Positions 1 to 4,895 of a DNA stretch of 7,343 bases are shown here, one piece after another. The stretch lies in the NCBI GenBank assembly GCA_027070385.1, contig JALXDW010000138.1, positions 1 through 7,343 on the forward strand. The letters are read 5' to 3'. This DNA is from Chromatiales bacterium. Its GTDB lineage: Bacteria > Pseudomonadota > Gammaproteobacteria > UBA6429 > Thiohalophilaceae. Position 1 is the stretch's first letter. Every line of letters starts with the position of its first letter. The notes below the pieces were generated by a model, which made no database searches, was not told where the DNA came from, and saw only the letters and a list, made by a program, of their open reading frames with translations. Position numbers and translations under genes: made by a program.

Positions 1-14
1 CCGTTAATATAGAT

Positions 15-54
15 AACACAGTGTATTAAAATCAGGAAATCAATCCACTGTGTT
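15..54. repeat. Inverted repeat after rpmF (9-bp arms)
   Basis: The arms AACACAGTG (15-23) and CACTGTGTT (46-54) are perfect complements separated by 22 bases. After one mismatch (24/45) three more pairs are possible (25-27 with 42-44). The repeat lies 11 bases beyond the rpmF stop, between rpmF and the expected plsX. The transcript of the yceD-rpmF strand would fold it into a stem, but no T-run follows, so it is not a standard intrinsic terminator. It may be a 3' mRNA-stabilising or processing stem, or a protein-binding site. No other feature was recognised in bases 1-64. Confidence 0.45.
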
Positions 55-64
55 TGATAAATAC

Positions 65-241
65 CTAGCTATTAGTGTCGATAACTTTACGACCACGGTA
101 ATAACCATCCGCACTTACATGATGACGCAAATGTGTTTCACCAGTGGTAGGTTCGATAGATAATGCATTTTCTGTTAACGCATCATGTGAACGACGCATG
201 CCACGACGTGAAGTACTTTTTTTGCTCTTTTGAACAGCCAT
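65..241 (-). CDS. rpmF: 50S ribosomal protein L32
   Basis: This gene encodes a complete 58-residue L32, a small basic protein of the large ribosomal subunit near the peptidyl transferase end of the exit tunnel. It begins [20 protein letters not shown] and contains HLRHH (38-42) and [10 protein letters not shown] (44-53), which match the E. coli protein almost residue for residue at similar length (57 in E. coli). It has no CxxC pairs, so it is the zinc-free (C-minus) form normal in Gammaproteobacteria. The start is supported by a strong Shine-Dalgarno GAGGA (250-254, minus strand) eight bases before the ATG. It lies 18 bp after yceD on the same strand and is almost certainly co-transcribed with it. 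The gene is too short to stand out in an ORF search with a larger length cut-off. Confidence 0.97.
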   Translation of the reverse strand: MAVQKSKKSTSRRGMRRSHDALTENALSIEPTTGETHLRHHVSADGYYRGRKVIDTNS

Positions 242-259
242 TACAATGTTCCTCTTAAC

Positions 260-835
260 TTACTCTTTTGAATCGGGTTTAAAACCTGCCAGCACAGCAA
301 AAGGATTTTCTCTTTTATCTGTTGCCTGACTTATATTATCCTGAACTTCCTGCTGCTCTACCGGATGATTAATATCAACCGCTGGTTTACAGATTGACTC
401 ATCGTGCATAGGCACCTGAGGAAGCGCAAGAAGAATTTCATCTTCTATCATGTCACTCAACATCAGTGGTGTTGCGTCGATAAGATAGGGTTCATAATCA
501 ACCACCAGCTCATCTATTTGATGTTCATGCTCGACAAAGGCCAAAGCAACATCCGTATCAAGCTGCCACTTCATTGGCTGCAAGCATCGCTGACAACAAA
601 GTGACAATTCTGCAACAAGGGTACCTGTTACACAACGCACGTTGTTTGAATCCACATCAAAATCGAACTTTACCGTCACTGCTCCTTCGCTTGAAGTCAG
701 CAGCTCTTTTAAACGCTCAAAACGCGAAATTTCCATTTCGCCATAAAGCTGTTGTCTTGCGACAGCTAACCGAATGGGATCAATTTGAACCGGTAAACGC
801 GAGTTAATAGCAGACGAATTTTGATGCTTCGACAT
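260..835 (-). CDS. yceD: YceD / DUF177 large-subunit rRNA accumulation protein
   Basis: This is a 191-residue member of the DUF177 family. E. coli YceD and plant homologues are linked to 23S rRNA accumulation and 50S assembly in the cytoplasm; the exact biochemistry is unsettled. Family marks from the ATG start are LPVQIDPIRLA (14-24), a Cys knuckle LCCQRCLQP (79-87, CxxC at C81/C84), the acidic helix MIEDEILLALPQVPMHD (129-145), a further Cys at 149, and the terminal motif NPFAVLAGFK (177-186). Residues 150-176 form a polar, probably disordered linker slightly longer than in E. coli. The frame is open to a TTG at 844, which would give 194 residues. I prefer the ATG at 835, because the TTG directly abuts the -10 box of a near-consensus promoter and would lie upstream of the predicted transcript start. 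Neither start has a Shine-Dalgarno, so the mRNA is probably leaderless or nearly so. The gene heads the block followed by rpmF. Confidence 0.93.
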   Translation of the reverse strand: MSKHQNSSAINSRLPVQIDPIRLAVARQQLYGEMEISRFERLKELLTSSEGAVTVKFDFDVDSNNVRCVTGTLVAELSLCCQRCLQPMKWQLDTDVALAFVEHEHQIDELVVDYEPYLIDATPLMLSDMIEDEILLALPQVPMHDESICKPAVDINHPVEQQEVQDNISQATDKRENPFAVLAGFKPDSKE

Positions 836-844
836 AGGGCGCAA

Positions 845-873
845 ATTTTAACGATCTGGAGAAGTTCTGTCAA
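845..873 (-). promoter_or_regulatory. Sigma70 promoter of yceD-rpmF
   Basis: On the minus strand a perfect -35 box TTGACA (868-873) is followed by exactly 17 bases and a -10 box TAAAAT (845-850, 5/6 match), with AT-rich DNA upstream. Only nine bases separate the -10 box from the yceD ATG (833-835), so transcription should begin at about 840-835, at or within a few bases of the start codon. This is the best promoter match I noticed in the window. Confidence 0.8.
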
Positions 874-909
874 AGTAAATCATTGATTTTTGATGAATAA
901 AGCAAAATA

Positions 910-934
910 ATAACCCTTCTTAAAGAAGGGTTAT
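910..934 (-). terminator. Perfect 12-bp hairpin, possible terminator on the minus strand
   Basis: ATAACCCTTCTT (910-921) and its exact complement (923-934) surround a single central A, giving a strong stem with a 3-5 base loop. On the minus strand the stem is followed by TATTTTGCTTTATT, which is T-rich but interrupted. On the plus strand no T-run follows. As a terminator it would stop RNA coming from the pycA side before it reached the yceD promoter at 845-873. No gene in the window needs such a terminator. It could instead be an insulator, the end of a short antisense RNA, or an operator for a dimeric regulator of the divergent genes. Confidence 0.45.
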
Positions 935-1004
935 ATGCCGGCTGTTGAACCATTAAAATCAATATTTTAGCAGTTTTTTGTTTCAATCTACATAAGCAAA
1001 ATAC

Positions 1005-1010
1005 TACAAT
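1005..1010 (+). promoter_or_regulatory. Candidate -10 box for pycA
   Basis: TACAAT (5/6 match to TATAAT) ends six bases before the pycA ATG, which would place the transcript start on the A of the start codon and make the mRNA leaderless. The region 17-18 bases upstream (TTTCAAT, 981-987) is only a weak -35 match, about 3/6, so the promoter would be weak or need an activator. This is a tentative call: the box is short and the region is AT-rich. An alternative is a promoter further upstream, for instance using TAAAAT at 954-959. Confidence 0.3.
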
Positions 1011-1016
1011 GCCAGC

Positions 1017-2435
1017 ATGATAAAAAAAATACTGATTGCCAACCGGGGGGAAATTGCGGTCCGAATTGTCCGCGCCTGCGCTGAAATGGGGATTAAATCG
1101 GTTGCTGTCTATGCCGAAGCAGATCGCTATGCCCTGCATGTCCGCAAAGCGGATGAAGCCTACAGTTTAGGCCCTGATACCGTTACAGGCTATCTTAACG
1201 CCCATCGCCTGGTCAATTTAGCCATTGAAACAGGCTGTGATGCCCTGCATCCCGGCTATGGCTTTTTGTCGGAAAATCCCGAATTAGCCGAAATCTGTGA
1301 GCGTCGCAATATACAGTTTATTGGCCCATCCAGCGACGTTGTCCGCAATATGGGGGATAAGACCCATGCCCGAAAAACAATGGTCAATGCAGGCGTTCCT
1401 GTTACTCCCGGTAGCCATGGCAATGTTGCCAATATTGAAGAGGCCATACAAATTTCGACTGATATTGGCTACCCGGTCATGCTTAAAGCCACCAATGGCG
1501 GTGGTGGACGCGGCATTCGCCAATGCGCCAACGCGGCTGAATTACGCCAGAATTACCCCCGTGTAATTTCCGAAGCCGAAAAAGCTTTTGGTAGCGGTGA
1601 GGTTTTTATCGAAAAATTTATCGCCGATCCACGCCATATCGAAGTACAAATTCTGGCTGACAAACACGGTAATGTTATCCACCTTTACGAGCGCGACTGT
1701 TCCATTCAGCGTCGCCATCAAAAACTCATCGAAATTGCACCATCACCACAACTGAATACAGAACAACGGGAATATATCGGTGGGCTTGCCGTTAAAGCCG
1801 CTACTGCCTGTGGTTATACCAATGCAGGTACGGTTGAGTTTTTAATGGATGAAAATGACAACTTCTACTTTATGGAAATGAATACCCGCTTACAGGTTGA
1901 ACACCCTATTACAGAAGAAATTACGGGTATTGATATTGTGCAGGAACAAATTCGTATTGCCAGTGGTTTAACCCTGCGTTATCAACAGCAGGATATCTCA
2001 ATACGGGGCTACGCCATGGAATTCCGGATTAATGCCGAAGATCCAAAAAATGACTTCCTGCCCAGCTTTGGCAAAATTACCCGCTACTTTGCGACCGGTG
2101 GCCCCGGTGTACGCACCGATGGCGCCATTTATACCGGTTACGAAATTCCACCATATTATGACTCGATGTGCGCCAAGTTGATTGTTTGGGCTCACGACTG
2201 GGACAGCCTGATCGATCGCGGTATTCGTGCGTTACGTGATATCGGTGTTTACGGCATTAAAACAACCATTCCCTACCATCTTGAAATTTTAAAATCAGCC
2301 AGCTTTCAAACCGGGCGCTTTAATACCGGTTATGTCGAACAACACCCGGAACTTTTGAATTATTCGCTAAAACGTTCCAATAAAGAAGTAGCAACCGCCA
2401 TTGCAACCGCTATTGCCGCCAGCATGGGGCTTTAA
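1017..2435 (+). CDS. pycA: Pyruvate carboxylase subunit A (biotin carboxylase)
   Basis: This 472-residue cytoplasmic ATP-grasp enzyme uses ATP and bicarbonate to carboxylate the biotin carried on its partner subunit. It shows the N-terminal motif MIKKILIANRGEIAVRI, HPGYGFLSEN (78-87), K116, the glycine-rich ATP loop KATNGGGGRGIR (157-168), ERDCSIQRRHQK (225-236), metal-binding E274 and E287, and the catalytic segment MNTRLQVEHP (288-297) with R291 and E295. All key residues of the family are present and the length is normal for a stand-alone biotin carboxylase. AccC of acetyl-CoA carboxylase has the same fold, but accB is absent and the next gene is a biotinylated carboxyltransferase, so PycA is the better call. 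The start matches the family N-terminus exactly, yet no Shine-Dalgarno precedes it. A three-codon ORF (ATG CCA GCA TGA, 1009-1020) overlaps the start as ATGA. In Pseudomonas a LysR-type regulator gene adjoins pycA; here yceD takes that place. Confidence 0.92.
   Translation: MIKKILIANRGEIAVRIVRACAEMGIKSVAVYAEADRYALHVRKADEAYSLGPDTVTGYLNAHRLVNLAIETGCDALHPGYGFLSENPELAEICERRNIQFIGPSSDVVRNMGDKTHARKTMVNAGVPVTPGSHGNVANIEEAIQISTDIGYPVMLKATNGGGGRGIRQCANAAELRQNYPRVISEAEKAFGSGEVFIEKFIADPRHIEVQILADKHGNVIHLYERDCSIQRRHQKLIEIAPSPQLNTEQREYIGGLAVKAATACGYTNAGTVEFLMDENDNFYFMEMNTRLQVEHPITEEITGIDIVQEQIRIASGLTLRYQQQDISIRGYAMEFRINAEDPKNDFLPSFGKITRYFATGGPGVRTDGAIYTGYEIPPYYDSMCAKLIVWAHDWDSLIDRGIRALRDIGVYGIKTTIPYHLEILKSASFQTGRFNTGYVEQHPELLNYSLKRSNKEVATAIATAIAASMGL
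2391..2414 (+). repeat. Two 12-bp tandem copies in the pycA 3' end
   Basis: GCAACCGCCATT (2391-2402) is followed directly by GCAACCGCTATT (2403-2414), 11 of 12 bases identical. In frame they encode Ala-Thr-Ala-Ile twice (residues 459-466) in the extreme C-terminal tail, outside the conserved biotin carboxylase core. It looks like a small slippage duplication that keeps the frame and adds a short Ala-rich tail. Confidence 0.6.
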
Positions 2436-2458
2436 TAGTATAAAATCAAATACCCGTC

Positions 2459-2465
2459 AGAAGGA
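2459..2465 (+). promoter_or_regulatory. Ribosome binding site of pycB
   Basis: AGAAGGA lies 12 bases before the pycB ATG at 2478, a slightly long spacing. It fixes the pycB start, which matches the family N-terminus. It contrasts with pycA and yceD, which have no visible Shine-Dalgarno, and with yceF, where only AAAGA ten bases before the ATG can be seen. Confidence 0.65.
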
Positions 2466-2477
2466 AAATAAAACCGC

Positions 2478-4292
2478 ATGTCTAAAATTTTAATTACTGA
2501 TACGATTTTACGTGACGCACATCAATCACTGATCGCAACACGTATGCGCACCGAGGACATGCTACCGGTCTGTGAACGCCTCGATAAAATTGGTTACTGG
2601 TCGTTGGAAGTCTGGGGCGGTGCTACCTTCGATGCCTGCGTCCGTTTCTTAAAAGAAGACCCATGGGAACGTTTAAAACAGTTAAAAGCTGCTTTACCCA
2701 ATACCCCTCTACAAATGTTATTACGTGGACAAAATTTACTAGGTTACCGACATTATTCCGATGATGTAGTACGGGCCTTTGTTGAGCGTGCTGCAGATAA
2801 TGGTATTGATATCTTCCGTATTTTTGATGCTCTCAACGATACCCGTAATCTGCGCGTTTCGATTGAAGCAACCAAAAAAGCAAATAAACATGCGCAAGGC
2901 ACTATTTGCTATACCACAAGCCCTGTACACACTGAAAAACAATTCGTAAATATGGCAAAAGAACTTCAATCCATGGGGTGTGACAGTATTGTTATTAAAG
3001 ACATGGCCGGACTACTGACACCGAAAGCAACTTCAACACTGGTATCCGCTTTAGTTGAAGCTGTAGATATTCCTGTTCATTTACATTCGCATGCGACCGC
3101 TGGGCTTGCCAGCATGTGCCAATACAAAGCAGCTGAACACGGCATTACCGGTATTGATACTGCAATATCGTCTTTTTCAGGCGGGACTTCCCATCCACCG
3201 ACCGAAAGTATGGTTGCCGCATTCAAAAACACAGCCTATGACACCGGACTCGATTTACCCCAATTACAAGACATTGGTTTTTACTTTTATGAAGTACGCA
3301 AAAAATACCATCAGTTTGAAAGTGAGTACACCGGGCTTGATACACGAGTACAGGTCAATCAGGTACCCGGTGGCATGATTTCAAATTTATCCAATCAATT
3401 AAAAGAACAAAATGCACTCAACCGCATGAATGAAGTATTAAAAGAAATTCCCATTGTCCGCAAAGAATTAGGTTACCCTCCCCTGGTGACACCGACCTCT
3501 CAAATTGTTGGTACTCAGGCTGTAATGAATGTCATTGCGGGTGAACGCTACAAAACGATAACCAATGAGGTAAAACTTTATCTGCAAGGTAAATATGGCA
3601 AGGCACCTGGCCCAATTAGCATTCAAGTGCAACATATGGCCATTGGTAATGAAGATGTAATTGAATGCCGCCCTGCCGATTTGTTACCGGATGAACTGCA
3701 ACGGTTACGAACAGAAATTGGTGAACACGCAAAATCTGAAGAAGATGTTCTAACTTATGCAATGTTCCCTGACATTGGTAAAGAATTTTTAATCCAGCGT
3801 AATGCCGGTGAACTTGTTCCCGAGCCACTAGAACCGCTTCACTCTGAAAATAATTGTACACCAGCTGCCACTGAATTTAATATTACCTTGCATGGTGAAA
3901 CTTATCACATCCAGATCAATGGTACAGGTTATAAAAACCAGCAACAACGTCCTTACTACGTCAGCGTGGATGGTGTACCGGAAGAAATTTTATTACAACC
4001 ACTAAATGAAATTAATCTCAATGCGGACACTCAGAGCCAATCAGCATTGTCAGACGGACAACGTCCACGCGCAACCCGGCCAGGCGATGTTACTACCTCC
4101 ATGCCGGCTACTGTTATTGACGTTCTTGTAAACCTGAATGACAAGGTCAAAGCAGGTGATCCGCTACTTATAACCGAGGCGATGAAAATGGAAACTGAAA
4201 TACAGGCTCCGGTTTCTGGTATTATTACAGCCATTCATATATCCAAAGGTGATACGGTAACACCTGATGAAGCACTGATCGAAATAGAATAA
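2478..4292 (+). CDS. pycB: Pyruvate carboxylase subunit B (carboxyltransferase-biotin carrier)
   Basis: This 604-residue protein transfers the carboxyl group from biotin to pyruvate, giving oxaloacetate. Residues 1 to about 290 are the TIM-barrel carboxyltransferase. TDTILRDAHQS (7-17) holds metal ligand D8, EVWGGATFDACVRFL (44-58) is a family signature, IVIKDMAG (171-178) holds the lysine expected to be carboxylated (K174), and HLHSHATAG (201-209) holds metal ligands H203 and H205. Residues about 300-450 match the conserved second carboxyltransferase region (VPGGMISNL, TPTSQIVGTQAV). A variable linker of about 90 residues leads to a biotinyl domain (540-604) with EAMKMETE and biotinyl K570, 35 residues from the end. 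The family is often labelled oxaloacetate decarboxylase alpha. The adjacent biotin carboxylase and the absence of the membrane subunits oadB and oadG from the surrounding sequence favour pyruvate carboxylase. It starts 42 bp after pycA and is followed 27 bp later by yceF, probably in one operon. Confidence 0.92.
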   Translation: MSKILITDTILRDAHQSLIATRMRTEDMLPVCERLDKIGYWSLEVWGGATFDACVRFLKEDPWERLKQLKAALPNTPLQMLLRGQNLLGYRHYSDDVVRAFVERAADNGIDIFRIFDALNDTRNLRVSIEATKKANKHAQGTICYTTSPVHTEKQFVNMAKELQSMGCDSIVIKDMAGLLTPKATSTLVSALVEAVDIPVHLHSHATAGLASMCQYKAAEHGITGIDTAISSFSGGTSHPPTESMVAAFKNTAYDTGLDLPQLQDIGFYFYEVRKKYHQFESEYTGLDTRVQVNQVPGGMISNLSNQLKEQNALNRMNEVLKEIPIVRKELGYPPLVTPTSQIVGTQAVMNVIAGERYKTITNEVKLYLQGKYGKAPGPISIQVQHMAIGNEDVIECRPADLLPDELQRLRTEIGEHAKSEEDVLTYAMFPDIGKEFLIQRNAGELVPEPLEPLHSENNCTPAATEFNITLHGETYHIQINGTGYKNQQQRPYYVSVDGVPEEILLQPLNEINLNADTQSQSALSDGQRPRATRPGDVTTSMPATVIDVLVNLNDKVKAGDPLLITEAMKMETEIQAPVSGIITAIHISKGDTVTPDEALIEIE

Positions 4293-4319
4293 TAACCCTG
4301 ATATTAAAGATATAAAATT

Positions 4320-4895
4320 ATGCAACTTGTACTCGCCTCAACATCACCTTTTCGAAAAACCATTCTGGAAAAACTTGGACTACCATTTGAGTGTGTGGCA
4401 CCCGATACCGATGAAAAACCTGAACCGGGTGAAACCCCTGAACATCTAGTTGAACGCCTGGCCATTGCAAAAGCCCAGGCAGTTTCTGACAAATATGAAA
4501 ATGCATTAATCATTGGTTCTGATCAGGTTGCTGTCATTGATGGCAAGATTATTGGCAAACCGGGTAATTTTGAAAATGCAATGAAACAACTCAAAGAAGC
4601 AAGTGGCAAACGTGTTACCTTCTTAACCGGTTTAAGTTTAATCAATACTAAAACAGGGAAAATTCACTCTAGCGTTGTACCATTCAATGTTGTATTTCGT
4701 TACTTGCGGGATTCACAAATAGAAAATTATTTACGCAAAGAAAAACCCTATAACTGTGCAGGCAGTTTCAAATCGGAAGGTCTGGGTATAACCTTGTTTG
4801 AGCGTCTGGAAGGTGACGACCCCAATACACTGATGGGGCTACCATTGATACGTTTAGTCGCAATGCTTGAAATAGAAGGTATGCCCGCTATTTAA
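4320..4895 (+). CDS. yceF: Maf-family nucleotide pyrophosphatase, YceF type (7-methyl-GTP)
   Basis: This is a 191-residue Maf/HAM1-like hydrolase that removes non-canonical nucleotides by cutting a nucleoside triphosphate to the monophosphate and pyrophosphate in the cytoplasm. It has the family signature LASTSPFRK (5-13), IIGSDQV (64-70) with catalytic D68, conserved K80 in IIGKP, and AGSFKSEGLGITLFERLEGD (147-166). That last block is very close to E. coli YceF, which prefers 7-methyl-GTP, and unlike the YhdE branch, which acts on dTTP and UTP; the substrate is therefore inferred from subfamily. Length is normal. The 27-bp gap after pycB has no terminator or convincing promoter, so it is probably read through from pycA-pycB. 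Its stop lies inside the convergent GGDEF-EAL gene: the two coding regions overlap by 8 bp tail to tail, leaving no room for a terminator between them. Confidence 0.93.
   Translation: MQLVLASTSPFRKTILEKLGLPFECVAPDTDEKPEPGETPEHLVERLAIAKAQAVSDKYENALIIGSDQVAVIDGKIIGKPGNFENAMKQLKEASGKRVTFLTGLSLINTKTGKIHSSVVPFNVVFRYLRDSQIENYLRKEKPYNCAGSFKSEGLGITLFERLEGDDPNTLMGLPLIRLVAMLEIEGMPAI

Noticed and set aside
404..807. Plus-strand open frames opposite yceD (404-604 and 574-807)
   Set aside because: They lie antisense to a well-supported conserved gene, match no family, and have no supporting ribosome binding site; they are shadows.
836..844. TTG start for yceD at 844, adding three residues
   Set aside because: It directly abuts the -10 box and would lie before the predicted transcript start. 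The ATG at 835 is the standard codon and loses no conserved residue.
878..899. Imperfect palindrome around ATTGATTTTTGAT upstream of the yceD -35 box
   Set aside because: The arms are short, interrupted and purely AT-biased; it is within what chance gives in such sequence and could equally be an UP-like element.
870..1139. Minus-strand open frame across the pycA start and the divergent region
   Set aside because: It runs antisense through the pycA N-terminus and contains the hairpin and the yceD -35 region; the translation resembles no known protein.
2436..2477. Possible internal promoter (TATAAAAT at 2438-2446) before pycB
   Set aside because: The positions 17-18 bases upstream are GC-rich and show no -35 resemblance; it is an AT-rich operon spacer.
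2478..4292. Oxaloacetate decarboxylase alpha subunit (sodium pump)
   Set aside because: No OadB or OadG membrane subunits are adjacent and a biotin carboxylase gene lies immediately upstream, which a decarboxylase would not need.
4293..4319. Possible promoter (TATAAAAT at 4311-4318) directly before yceF
   Set aside because: No -35 box is present at any normal spacing, and the genes are only 27 bp apart on the same strand; operon read-through is simpler.
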